A stretch of 64,000 nucleotides of DNA from Flavobacterium hydrophilum (lineage in GTDB: Bacteria; Bacteroidota; Bacteroidia; Flavobacteriales; Flavobacteriaceae). Location of the stretch: the NCBI RefSeq assembly GCF_003202405.1, contig NZ_QJHL01000005.1:186001-250000 (forward strand). Reading direction: 5' to 3'. The translations under genes and the position numbers were made by a program. Position 1 is the stretch's first letter. Every line of letters begins with the position of its first letter. Positions 34,099 through 42,561 of this stretch are shown here, piece after piece. The notes under the pieces are model-generated. The model saw only the letters and a program-made list of their open reading frames with translations, was not told the DNA's origin and did not search any database.

Positions 34099-34863
34099 AT
34101 GTCTGAAGCACCTAACTCATCAACGCCTAATCAGGATCGTAATACCGAAAACTGGTTTACATCATGGTTTGACACTCCGTATTATCACATTTTGTATAAG
34201 GATCGTAATTACAGGGAAGCTCAGATTTTTATGGACAATCTTACACATTATCTAAACTTGCCCGAAAAAGCAAAAGTATTGGATTTAGCTTGTGGAAAAG
34301 GGCGCCATTCTATTTACCTAAACCAACTTGGCTTTAATGTTTTAGGAGCCGATTTATCTGAAAACAGCATTGCCGAAGCCAGCAAAAACAGCAACGAAAC
34401 CCTGCATTTTAAAGTGCACGACATGCGTGAGCCTTTTGAGGAAAAATTCGATGCTATTTTTAATTTGTTTACCAGCTTTGGTTATTTTGAAAATGACGAT
34501 GATAATCTGACCACCTTAAAAGCAATCAAAGAAAGTTTATCCGAATATGGTTTTGCCGTAATCGATTTCATGAACGTGGTTCAGGTCATTGAAACTCTTG
34601 TTCCCGAAGAAATTAAGACCGTAGAAGGGATAGATTTCAAGATAAAAAGATATGTTGAAGACGGACACATATTTAAAGAAATTGATTTTGAAGATCAGGG
34701 GCATCAATATCATTTTACCGAAAAAGTAAAAGCGCTAACATTAAAAGACTTTCAGGATTTGATGGAGGAAGCCGGTATTTATCTTTTAGATATTTTCGGC
34801 GATTATAAGCTCAAAAAATTCCACAAAACCGAAAGCGAACGATTAATCATGATTTTTAAATAA
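34099..34863 (+). CDS. Class I SAM-dependent methyltransferase
   Basis: A 254-residue methyltransferase. It starts MSEAPNSSTPNQDRNTENWF, and has FDTPYYHILYKDRNYREAQ (a common N-terminal pattern of this group) and motif I VLDLACGKGRHSIYL (about 60-74), followed by VLGADLSENSIAEA. FDAIFNLFTSFGYF (about 114-127) resembles motif IV of Methyltransf_25 proteins. The substrate is unknown. A TAAATTTG box at 34061-34068 may be its promoter. The ZIP gene starts 15 bases downstream. Confidence 0.85.
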   Translation: MSEAPNSSTPNQDRNTENWFTSWFDTPYYHILYKDRNYREAQIFMDNLTHYLNLPEKAKVLDLACGKGRHSIYLNQLGFNVLGADLSENSIAEASKNSNETLHFKVHDMREPFEEKFDAIFNLFTSFGYFENDDDNLTTLKAIKESLSEYGFAVIDFMNVVQVIETLVPEEIKTVEGIDFKIKRYVEDGHIFKEIDFEDQGHQYHFTEKVKALTLKDFQDLMEEAGIYLLDIFGDYKLKKFHKTESERLIMIFK

Positions 34864-34878
34864 TTTGATAATCAACAA

Positions 34879-35547
34879 ATGAATTATCTATTACCCTTAT
34901 TTTCTGTACTTTTAGGTTATGTAGTGGCTTTGTTTATAAAACCAAAAAACAAAACCAATCTTAAGTTACTGCTTGCTTTTAGCGGCTCTTTTTTATTGTC
35001 CCTAACCGTAATGCATCTTTTGCCTGAAGTTTACGAATCACATAATCACAATATCGGATTATTTATCATGGTCGGAATTTTATTCCAGATCATTCTCGAA
35101 TTTTTCTCTAAAGGCGCAGAACACGGACACGTTCACGGGCATGCAAAAATGTCTCAGATTCCGTGGCTGCTTTTCATCAGTCTTTGTATTCATGCCTTTT
35201 TAGAAGGATTCCCGGTAAGCCATCATCATGGTTTGGCTATCGGAATTGCAATTCACCATTTACCAATTGCCGTGATTTTAACTACATTTTTCATCAATGC
35301 CAGCCTGAACAAGAAAGCCATTTTTGCTTTTATGGTAACTTTTGCGATAATGACTCCATTAGGAACCGTAGCTTCAGATTTCCTGCCTTTCTTAAATGAT
35401 TATTATACTGAAATAACAGCCGTCGTAATCGGAATTTTATTCCACATTTCATCAACTATTATTTTCGAAAGCAGTGAAGGACACAAATTTAATGTAGCCA
35501 AAGTTTCGATGATTGTACTGGGAATTTTACTGGCTTTCTTTCTTTAA
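34879..35547 (+). CDS. ZIP family divalent metal transporter
   Basis: A 222-residue inner membrane protein with about eight helices. ZIP motifs are present: HLLPEVYESHNHN in the second or third helix region, a His-rich loop (HGHVHGHAKM), HAFLEGFPVSHHHG with the HAxxEG motif (about 107-120), and IHHLPIA in the next helix. These transport Zn2+, Fe2+ or Mn2+ into the cytoplasm. It starts 15 bases after the methyltransferase stop codon, so co-transcription is likely. Confidence 0.9.
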   Translation: MNYLLPLFSVLLGYVVALFIKPKNKTNLKLLLAFSGSFLLSLTVMHLLPEVYESHNHNIGLFIMVGILFQIILEFFSKGAEHGHVHGHAKMSQIPWLLFISLCIHAFLEGFPVSHHHGLAIGIAIHHLPIAVILTTFFINASLNKKAIFAFMVTFAIMTPLGTVASDFLPFLNDYYTEITAVVIGILFHISSTIIFESSEGHKFNVAKVSMIVLGILLAFFL

Positions 35548-35571
35548 TTAGTGAATTAGAAAATTATTTGC

Positions 35572-35820
35572 ATTGACTAATTATCTAAATTCATTTTTTC
35601 AGAACCTCCAAAAACATCATCTAATTACCTAATTGACTCATTATCTAATTATATACTATCGTTTGTGTGAGGGATAGCAGCAAACTACCGAAGTAGTGCG
35701 GATAGCCCGACCGCATTTACAGAAGGCGCATATAAGCGGTTTGTTAAGTGGCGCCTTTTGCAAATGTGGTCACACCCAAAAAAATTATCTAATTATCAAA
35801 TTGACACATTATCTAATTTA
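35572..35820. repeat. Three near-copies of an AATTGACacATTATCTAATT direct repeat
   Basis: Near-identical words occur at 35572-35590, 35631-35651 and 35799-35820. The last two flank the structured element at 35665-35775. The third overlaps the stop codon of the TonB receptor gene. Confidence 0.6.
35665..35775. ncRNA. Structured intergenic element (possible RNA or REP-like)
   Basis: Between two convergent genes. A long arm GACCGCATTTACAGAAGGCGC (35709-35729) pairs with 35751-35771 with three non-Watson-Crick positions, two of which would be G-U in RNA. A second hairpin ACTAC-CGAA-GTAGT lies at 35684-35697. The ends GTGT and ACAC can close the whole into a branched form. Direct repeats flank it. 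It resembles multicopy Flavobacterium elements I recall, but no search was done. Confidence 0.45.
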
Positions 35821-38205
35821 ATTCCCCGTTCTCTTTTTCTCATCCTGGTTTCCAAAAGCACGTTCTTTCACATTAATCTTCTTATTTCCAAAATTATAAA
35901 TCACAGATAAACGCACGAATCGGTTACTTTCATTTTGGCTGTAAACTTGTTTTACACCGTTTACTACCGAAGTAAAATCTTTTAAATAAGACGTATTAAA
36001 AATATCATTCGCCAAAAAAGCAATCTGCAATGTTTTGTTAAATAAATCCTGTTTGAAGCCAATATCAAAACTAGAAACATAGCCTACTTCATACAAACCA
36101 TTTTTAAAAGGCGTGCTGAAATTAAAATCAATTTGAAGTTTTGTTGTTTTTCCTAAAATAAATGTATTGTTTGTAGTAAAATCTATTTGTAGACTATTTG
36201 ACGGCATAGCATTAAAATCCTTTGTGAATTCTGTTTTTGAACCTAAAAAGTACAAAGAATTTTCACTTTCCCACCAATCTGTAAAACTGGCTGAATATGT
36301 TTCACCCAAACCATAATTCAAACCTTTAAAATAGTTTTCACGCGTTACAATCTGTGTATTCGTTTCCGGAATTGAGGTAAAAATAACACCATAACCGTTT
36401 GTAATGACATTCATAAAAATGCTCGTTCTCAAAACCTCTTTATAAGAATGTGTTAATTCAAAATTATCACTAAATGAAGGTTTCAAAAACGGATTTCCTT
36501 CAGAATAACTATTACTGTTAATGTAAACTTTAAATGGATTCAGTAAATCAAAACGGGGCCTGTTGATTCTTTTTCCATAATTCAGACTAAAAGTATTATT
36601 CTCATTTCTTTTGTACGAAGCATAAAAGGTTGGAAAAAACTTTAAATAATCATTTACATTTTCCTGATTAAGCGTTTCTGAAAATCCTGTCGTTTGTGTG
36701 TTTTCAAGCCTTAAACCCAATTGAAGGTTCCATTTTTCATTTATCTTTTTATCTCCGTTAATGTAAATCGACTGATTATTTTCAGTGTATTTAAATCTAT
36801 TGGATTGATTTGGGTCTAATTCCGGTGTTCCCGAAATAGTATCGTAAAAAAGCACATCACTTACGCTGTTTGTAAAACTCATTTTTGTACCATAAGACAA
36901 ATTAAAGGCTTGAAACGGATGTTCCATATCGGCCTTAAAACTCCAGTTATCAATATCCTGATTCGAAATATTTCTTCCTGCTTGATTTACATCCACAAAT
37001 TGCATATCAGGAGTATAATTGTTAGCGATAAAATTTCTGTCAAATTTTGAGTTGTAATTGAAATAATCCACATCAAAAGACAATTTTCGATTCAAAGCAT
37101 CTAATTTGGTAATCAAATGTGCATTGTAAATCTGATTTTTTGATCCTTTATCTGTAAAGCTTTTATTCAGTGTCACATTCTGCAATTCATTTTGAAGATT
37201 ATACTTTTCAATTCTGATATCTGAGCCAAAATCAGGATTATTTCTGTCATTCATAAACTGAAAACCAATAGTTGTGCGATCAGAAAAATCATAATCCAAA
37301 GCCAATTTTCCGGAAAGATTTTCATTTTTCACTTTTGTGACACTTGTCATTTTAGAGAGTCCGTCAGGAAAATACATTTCCAAATTTTCATCAGCATTTT
37401 TATAACCGGTTTTTCCATTCAGGCTTGCCGAAAATCGAAACTTGTTTTTATTGTAAAAGAAATTATCCCTCAAAGTATAAATTCCATATTTATTTTGGTC
37501 GTATGAAGCCGTCGTTGTGTTTTTCCACAAATCACGGACGCCTCTTTTCATGATAATATTAATCAGTCCGCCAAAACCGTCCGCTTCATATTTTGCCGGC
37601 GGATTGCTGATAATCTCAATGTTTTTAATATCACTTGCTGATATTGATTTTAAAAAATTATTCAGTTCTTCGCCAGTAAGTTCAATCAATCGTCCGTCGA
37701 TCATGACACGTGAAGTTCCTTTTCCTAATAGGGTAATCAAATCGTTTTTTACTACTACACCAGGCGCTGTATTTATAGCACTCAGAGCATCACCTCCTGT
37801 TGTGTTAATATTGTTTTCAGGATTGTAAACCAAACGGTCTGTTTTCTGTTCGATGGTTTTATTTTTAGACTGAATGAAGACCTCGCTTAATTTTGTTTCA
37901 TTTTCTTTGAGAATAATTGTGCCTAAATCGGTATCCTTTTCCAATGAAATTTCTTTTTCATAATCAACAAAACCTAAAACACTGATTCCGATTTTATATG
38001 AACCGCTTTTAAGATTGATTTCAAAAGAGCCATCTTGTTTGGTTACAGTTCCGTTGATAATTTTTCCTTCGGAATTTAATATCGAAACATCTGCCCATTC
38101 TAACGGAGTTGTTTCAGTTGCTATTTTTCCTTTTAATTTTAATGTGGATTGTGCCAAACAAAATAAAGGCAATACTAAAAAGATAAGGAGATGTAATTTT
38201 TTCAT
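35818..38205 (-). CDS. TonB-dependent outer membrane receptor (OMP_b-brl_3 type)
   Basis: A 795-residue protein with signal peptide MKKLHLLIFLVLPLFCLAQ and a CarboxypepD-regulatory-like beta domain (about 20-105). A plug domain follows, with GGDALSAINTAPGVVVKND and GKGTSRVMIDGRLIE (about 135-175). The long beta-barrel ends VRLSVIYNFGNKK, with an unusual charged tail (KERAFGNQDEKKRTGN). No SusD gene follows, so it is not a SusC type; an iron-chelate, peptide or small-molecule ligand is more likely. It is divided by 156 bases from the AraC-type regulator gene, read in the same direction upstream. Confidence 0.88.
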   Translation of the reverse strand: MKKLHLLIFLVLPLFCLAQSTLKLKGKIATETTPLEWADVSILNSEGKIINGTVTKQDGSFEINLKSGSYKIGISVLGFVDYEKEISLEKDTDLGTIILKENETKLSEVFIQSKNKTIEQKTDRLVYNPENNINTTGGDALSAINTAPGVVVKNDLITLLGKGTSRVMIDGRLIELTGEELNNFLKSISASDIKNIEIISNPPAKYEADGFGGLINIIMKRGVRDLWKNTTTASYDQNKYGIYTLRDNFFYNKNKFRFSASLNGKTGYKNADENLEMYFPDGLSKMTSVTKVKNENLSGKLALDYDFSDRTTIGFQFMNDRNNPDFGSDIRIEKYNLQNELQNVTLNKSFTDKGSKNQIYNAHLITKLDALNRKLSFDVDYFNYNSKFDRNFIANNYTPDMQFVDVNQAGRNISNQDIDNWSFKADMEHPFQAFNLSYGTKMSFTNSVSDVLFYDTISGTPELDPNQSNRFKYTENNQSIYINGDKKINEKWNLQLGLRLENTQTTGFSETLNQENVNDYLKFFPTFYASYKRNENNTFSLNYGKRINRPRFDLLNPFKVYINSNSYSEGNPFLKPSFSDNFELTHSYKEVLRTSIFMNVITNGYGVIFTSIPETNTQIVTRENYFKGLNYGLGETYSASFTDWWESENSLYFLGSKTEFTKDFNAMPSNSLQIDFTTNNTFILGKTTKLQIDFNFSTPFKNGLYEVGYVSSFDIGFKQDLFNKTLQIAFLANDIFNTSYLKDFTSVVNGVKQVYSQNESNRFVRLSVIYNFGNKKINVKERAFGNQDEKKRTGN

Positions 38206-38361
38206 GGTTTCTAATTTTAACTTGTTCGATGAATTTGAAGCAAAGTTGCCTTAGAAAATCTCCGTACGCGACCGACAAAATAAAGTCGAACCATTTTCTG
38301 TTGGGAAAATTGGTTCGACTTTATTTGCTATGAAGTACGACTTTTTACAAAACGTTTATTT

Positions 38362-39495
38362 TCAACCGTTTCTGTAAGCTGTTGGCGTTAAATTTGTGTA
38401 TTTTTTGAAAGAAGTATTAAACGAGGATTTTGAATTAAAACCTACTTCGTACAATATTTCGAGAACCGTAAGCTGACTTTTTGATTGGTCTTTTAAAATA
38501 TGCATGGCTTTTTGAATGCGATATTCATTCACAAAATCAAAAAAATGCTGATCCATATGATGATTAATCAAAACAGATAAATCCCGAGCCGGAATATCAA
38601 TTTGATTGGCCAATTCCTGAATTGTAAGCGACGGATCAAGAAAAGGTTCTTTCTCTGTCATATATTGTCTTAAACCTGAAATCTGACCACTAATTATGTC
38701 GTTTTGTGAATTTACAGATTCTGATTTTTCTTCAACTTCAGGAATAATATCTTTGATTAGTTTCAATTTAGAATTAATTCCTCGAAAAAGTTCCGGATGT
38801 TTTAAGGCTTTCATTATAAACCAGCAGGTTATAAATAATGCTATCGTTCCGACAAGCACGTTTGCCCAAAGAAAAACTTCTCTAAAACCGCTGTAGCGTA
38901 TTATATTTTTTGACAGTACAACAGAATGTGCAGCAAGAAAAACGCAAGTCATCTGAAAAAGCCATTTATAAGTCGAAGTACCCGGATTGGTGTAATTTTC
39001 TAAATAGATTTCTTTGTACTTCTTCAAAATCAAAAATACACTCACAATATAATACACATACTGAAATTCAATCAAAATCTGAATAAAGTAAATCTCAGAC
39101 ATTTGATTTAGTATACCGGTAAAAGTTCCTTCCTGAATACTTATGTATATTCTGGGAATAAAAAGTAAATTGGTAATAATAAAAGGAAGCAAATGAACTA
39201 AATGTTTCCTTTGTAATTTAAAATCCGAATAACAGGCAGAAAGCACATAAAGATAAAACGACGGCATTCCTAACAAACAGAATGTGGATCTGAAAATCTC
39301 TAAATTCCTGTGATTTTCATTGTATATGTAAGTGAAAAATCCGCTGAGATCAATGGCAGAGAAAATAAAAAAGAAAGCAAATAAACGGTTTGCCAATTTG
39401 TTTTCAGTTTTAACGGTCAGCAGAAAAAACGCCATTAATAAAGAAACGAAAACTGAAATTTTGGCGATGCCTTCAAGTAAAACTAATTGATCCAT
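38362..39495 (-). CDS. Membrane-anchored AraC-family transcriptional regulator
   Basis: A 377-residue protein with about seven N-terminal membrane helices (1-225; FVSLLMAFFLLTV, LLGMPSFYLYVLSACY, LLPFIITNLLFI are some). A cytoplasmic linker and a C-terminal AraC DNA-binding domain follow (about 278-375: LTIQELANQIDIPARDLSVLIN as first helix-turn-helix and VLEILYEVGFNSKSSFNTSFKK as second). Such proteins sense a signal in the membrane and act directly on DNA. The TonB receptor gene lies next on the same strand, the obvious candidate target; a common transcript is also possible. Confidence 0.88.
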   Translation of the reverse strand: MDQLVLLEGIAKISVFVSLLMAFFLLTVKTENKLANRLFAFFFIFSAIDLSGFFTYIYNENHRNLEIFRSTFCLLGMPSFYLYVLSACYSDFKLQRKHLVHLLPFIITNLLFIPRIYISIQEGTFTGILNQMSEIYFIQILIEFQYVYYIVSVFLILKKYKEIYLENYTNPGTSTYKWLFQMTCVFLAAHSVVLSKNIIRYSGFREVFLWANVLVGTIALFITCWFIMKALKHPELFRGINSKLKLIKDIIPEVEEKSESVNSQNDIISGQISGLRQYMTEKEPFLDPSLTIQELANQIDIPARDLSVLINHHMDQHFFDFVNEYRIQKAMHILKDQSKSQLTVLEILYEVGFNSKSSFNTSFKKYTNLTPTAYRNG

Positions 39496-39674
39496 TTATC
39501 TTCTATTATGTAACAAATATAACATTTTAGTTCTTTTATCAAGATTTATGAAGTGGTTTCACCCGAAACAAAATCATTCAAAAAAAGATTAAAATCTTAA
39601 TGACTTTGCTTTCTAATTTTTCCCGATTTGCGATAAAAAAGTTTAATTTTGGAGGATAACTATTTCTACAAAAA

Positions 39675-40487
39675 ATGACGTTTACAAAAACCACAGAACA
39701 ATCCTCAAAATACGAACATTTAGAAAAAATGTCAGTTCATGAACTGTTGACTAATATTAATAACGAAGACAAAACTGTACCCAATGCTGTCGAAAAAGCA
39801 TTACCGCAAATCGAAGCTTTAGTTACGCAGACTGTTGTAAATTTAAAATTAGGCGGACGTATTTTTTACATCGGAGCCGGAACATCCGGACGTTTGGGTG
39901 TTGTAGATGCTTCTGAATGCCCTCCTACTTTTGGAGTTCCTTTTGATTTGGTAAACGGAATCATTGCCGGAGGAGACACAGCAATCCGCCGTGCGGTAGA
40001 AAATGCCGAAGATAATGCAACACAAGCCTGGATTGATTTACAGGCACATAATATCACCCAGAACGATATCGTGATTGGAATTGCTGCTTCAGGAACTACT
40101 CCTTATGTTATTGGCGGTTTAGAAACCTGTAACGAAAATAATATTGCTACAGGCTGTATTACCTGTAATGAAGGAAGCCCACTGGCACTAACAGCAAAAT
40201 TTCCTATAGTAGTCGTTGTAGGTCCTGAATTTGTAACGGGAAGTTCGAGAATGAAAGCCGGAACTGCACAAAAACTGGTTTTAAATATGATTTCGACAGC
40301 TTCGATGATTCAGCTCGGAAAAGTAAAAGGAAACAAAATGGTCGATATGCAATTGAGTAATATTAAACTGGTTGACCGTGGAGTGAAAATGATTATGGGA
40401 GAAATTCCGGTTTCGTATGAGGAAGCTTCTGAATTATTAAAAAAATACGGCAGCGTTAGAAATGCTGTTGACAATTATAATAAGTAA
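39675..40487 (+). CDS. murQ: N-acetylmuramic acid 6-phosphate etherase
   Basis: Cleaves the lactyl ether of MurNAc-6-phosphate to GlcNAc-6-phosphate, part of peptidoglycan recycling. The 270 residues have a SIS sugar-binding domain: GRIFYIGAGTSGRLGVVDASECPPTFG (about 61-87, the family signature in the middle), IAGGDTAIRRAVENAED (about 99-115) with the catalytic Glu in this region, and IGIAASGTTPYVIGGL. GSSRMKAGTAQK (about 190-201) completes the signature. It is shorter than E. coli MurQ (298) at the C-terminus, as is usual in this phylum. No kinase gene (murK/anmK) is adjacent. Confidence 0.93.
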   Translation: MTFTKTTEQSSKYEHLEKMSVHELLTNINNEDKTVPNAVEKALPQIEALVTQTVVNLKLGGRIFYIGAGTSGRLGVVDASECPPTFGVPFDLVNGIIAGGDTAIRRAVENAEDNATQAWIDLQAHNITQNDIVIGIAASGTTPYVIGGLETCNENNIATGCITCNEGSPLALTAKFPIVVVVGPEFVTGSSRMKAGTAQKLVLNMISTASMIQLGKVKGNKMVDMQLSNIKLVDRGVKMIMGEIPVSYEEASELLKKYGSVRNAVDNYNK

Positions 40488-40576
40488 AAAGTTTTCGGTG
40501 AAATGTGAGATGCTGCTGCTTAACTACAAAGCTTAAACTTGTAACCTGAAACTTTTTCAAACCTGAAACAAAAAAA

Positions 40577-40798
40577 ATGGCAACAAATAAACAATTATTA
40601 GGAAAAGGAATTAAATATTTATCGGGCTCATTGCCTTTGTTATTTATTGGCCCGTCATTGATTTATAATGCCTTTATGAACCAGCACACCGCCTGGCATT
40701 ATCTGGTATTAGGAATTGGGATTGTGGCCTGTCTGAGTGCCATGTTTTTAATTTTTTACGGATTAAAGATTATCATGAAAGGTTTGTTTAATGACTAA
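40577..40798 (+). CDS. DUF6095-like small membrane protein
   Basis: A 73-residue protein with two helices: YLSGSLPLLFIGPSLIYNAF and WHYLVLGIGIVACLSAMFLIFYGLKII. It starts MATNKQLLGKGIKY. It fits a small family (DUF6095) known mainly from Flavobacteriaceae. It lies 89 bases after murQ on the same strand and could be co-transcribed. The function is unknown. Confidence 0.7.
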   Translation: MATNKQLLGKGIKYLSGSLPLLFIGPSLIYNAFMNQHTAWHYLVLGIGIVACLSAMFLIFYGLKIIMKGLFND

Positions 40799-40855
40799 TA
40801 TTTACTGACAAAACAAATTTCACCATAGTTTCTTTAATCTCTTTATTCAATTAAA

Positions 40856-41428
40856 ATGGAAAGTCTAATACACATTCAGAAAACATTCGAGAAAGTCATT
40901 TATATTGACAAAAAGATAAACAACCGTGAGTTTGAGGATTGTGTTTTTAAAAACTGTGATTTTTCTAACAGCAATTTCGCTTACAATACTTTTTTAGACT
41001 GCGAATTTATCGACTGTAATTTGTCAATGACCAGTCTGGCCGGAACGAGTTTAAAGAATGTAACTTTTAAAAACTGTAAACTTTTAGGAATTGCTTTTAA
41101 CGAATGTGATGACTTTTTATTTCAGGTTTATTTTGAAGAAAGTGCGCTGGATTATGCTATGTTTTCGAATAAAAAAATGCCTAAAACAAAGTTTATCAAT
41201 TCTTCTTTGCGAGATGTAACTTTTATAGGAACCAATTTAACCAGTTCGGTTTTTGATAATTGCAATTTAGACGGAGCCATCTTTAACGATACACAACTGG
41301 CAGCTGTTGATTTTAGAACCGCTTACAATTATAAAATTGATCCCGAATTTAACCCAATGCGAAAAGCGCAATTTTCGACCCAGGGAATAGTGGGTCTTTT
41401 AGATAAATACGACATTAAAATAGTGTAA
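40856..41428 (+). CDS. Pentapeptide-repeat protein
   Basis: A 190-residue protein built of pentapeptide repeats A(D/N)LxX: repeated F-x-x-C-x motifs (EDCVFKNCDFSNSNFAYNTF, LDCEFIDCNLSMTSLAGTSL and so on) form a quadrilateral beta-helix. There is an extended interruption at about 80-100. Qnr and MfpA relatives protect DNA gyrase by mimicking DNA, but this repeat class has many functions. Two bases separate it from the following DinB-like gene, so the two are an operon. Confidence 0.88.
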   Translation: MESLIHIQKTFEKVIYIDKKINNREFEDCVFKNCDFSNSNFAYNTFLDCEFIDCNLSMTSLAGTSLKNVTFKNCKLLGIAFNECDDFLFQVYFEESALDYAMFSNKKMPKTKFINSSLRDVTFIGTNLTSSVFDNCNLDGAIFNDTQLAAVDFRTAYNYKIDPEFNPMRKAQFSTQGIVGLLDKYDIKIV

Positions 41429-41430
41429 TT

Positions 41431-42006
41431 ATGGAAGCAAATGAATCTTATCTGGAAAGCGTTAAAAAGCAGTTTTTGTATTATAAAATGCTGGGCGAAA
41501 AGTCAATCGATCAATTAGAACCTGAACAGCTTTTTGTTGCTTTAAACGATGATATCAACAGTATTGCAACCATAATCAAACATATTTCGGGCAACATGCT
41601 TTCGCGATGGACTGATTTTTTAACTTCAGACGGAGAAAAAGAATGGCGTAATCGTGATGCCGAATTCGAAAACGACTTACAGTCTAAAGAAGGTGTTTTA
41701 GAAACCTGGAACAAAGGCTGGAATTGTTTTCTGAACGCTTTGAACAGTTTAAAACCGGAACAACTTTCGGATATTATTTATATCAGGAATGAAGGCCACA
41801 CAGTTATCGAAGCCATAAATCGTCAATTGGCACATTATCCTTATCATATCGGACAAATTGTTTTTTATGCCAAGCAATTAAAAAAAGGAGACTGGGAAAG
41901 CTTATCAATTCCGAAAAACAAATCCGGGAATTACAATGCCGAAAAGTTTGCCAAAGAAAAACAAATAAAGAACTTTACGGATGATGAATTAAACAGACTG
42001 AAATAA
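41431..42006 (+). CDS. DUF1572 family protein (DinB-like four-helix bundle)
   Basis: A 191-residue protein with the DUF1572 pattern. It has IATIIKHISGNMLSRWTDFL (about 50-69) with a first His, WNCFLNALNSL, and a later AHYPYHIGQIVFYAKQL (about 133-149) with two His. In DinB-fold proteins three His bind a metal. It starts MEANESYLESVKKQFLYYK. Relatives include thiol-dependent transferases (bacillithiol or mycothiol S-transferases); that role is only possible here. It is coupled to the pentapeptide gene. Confidence 0.82.
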   Translation: MEANESYLESVKKQFLYYKMLGEKSIDQLEPEQLFVALNDDINSIATIIKHISGNMLSRWTDFLTSDGEKEWRNRDAEFENDLQSKEGVLETWNKGWNCFLNALNSLKPEQLSDIIYIRNEGHTVIEAINRQLAHYPYHIGQIVFYAKQLKKGDWESLSIPKNKSGNYNAEKFAKEKQIKNFTDDELNRLK

Positions 42007-42049
42007 TTACTTTTCTCTTTTAAAATTCTACCTGGTGAAAACGATTACC

Positions 42050-42133
42050 CTAGCCCTGGTGGAAGCGGCATCCTTTTGTGGCGTCCCGATAGCTATCGGG
42101 AACCACAAAAGATATAGCGGACAGCAGGATTAG
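42050..42133 (+). ncRNA. Structured intergenic element, copy 1 (possible Flavo-1-like RNA)
   Basis: CTAGCCCTG (42050-42058) can pair with CAGGATTAG (42125-42133) with one mismatch, closing an element. Inside, CTTTTGTGG (42073-42081) pairs with CCACAAAAG (42103-42111), and the palindrome CCCGATAGCTATCGGG (42085-42100) caps it. Shared words with 56303-56379 are CCTAGCCC, ATCCTTTTGT, TATAGCGG and TAGCTTCT. I recall a Flavobacterium RNA motif named Flavo-1 with similar words, but cannot confirm identity. Confidence 0.5.
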
Positions 42134-42157
42134 CTTCTTATAAAACAACTTATTAAA

Positions 42158-42529
42158 ATGAAAAAAATTATATTCTTACTTCCACTATTAGCCTTACTAT
42201 CCTGCTATAACGCAGAACACAATTGTAAAGATTTCAAAAACGGAAAATTCAAATTTGAGTTTGAAGTAGATGGCGTTAAGAAAACAACGATTTTTGAACG
42301 CAAAGACAGTATTGAAATTGAAACTTTTGAAGGAAAAACTGATACCTCAACAATACGCTGGGTAAGCGATTGCGAATATGTATTGCAGAAAAAGCATCCT
42401 AAAAATATGGCCGAAGAAAAAGCCATTAATATGAAAATATTAACAACTTCGAAAGATTCTTATACTTTTGAATTTGGAATGGTTGGTTCTGAAGAAAAAC
42501 AACGCGGAAAAGTTTTTAAAATCGAATAA
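42158..42529 (+). CDS. Small predicted lipoprotein
   Basis: A 123-residue protein: MKKIIFLLPLLALLSCYNAEHNC has a lipobox (LLSC, Cys at 16). A beta-rich domain follows: FKNGKFKFEFEVDGVKKTTIFERKD, STIRWVSDCEYVLQKKHPKN. A second Cys pair may form a disulfide. Homologues I recall are sometimes labelled DNA topoisomerase IV in databases; nothing in the sequence supports that. The structured element precedes it by 24 bases. Confidence 0.75.
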   Translation: MKKIIFLLPLLALLSCYNAEHNCKDFKNGKFKFEFEVDGVKKTTIFERKDSIEIETFEGKTDTSTIRWVSDCEYVLQKKHPKNMAEEKAINMKILTTSKDSYTFEFGMVGSEEKQRGKVFKIE

Positions 42530-42561
42530 AAATAGTAAATTGAATGTAAATTAAGTTTTAC

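Noticed and set aside
42158..42529. Database-style name DNA topoisomerase IV for the small lipoprotein
   Set aside because: The protein is 123 residues with a signal peptide and lipobox; nothing of a topoisomerase is present.
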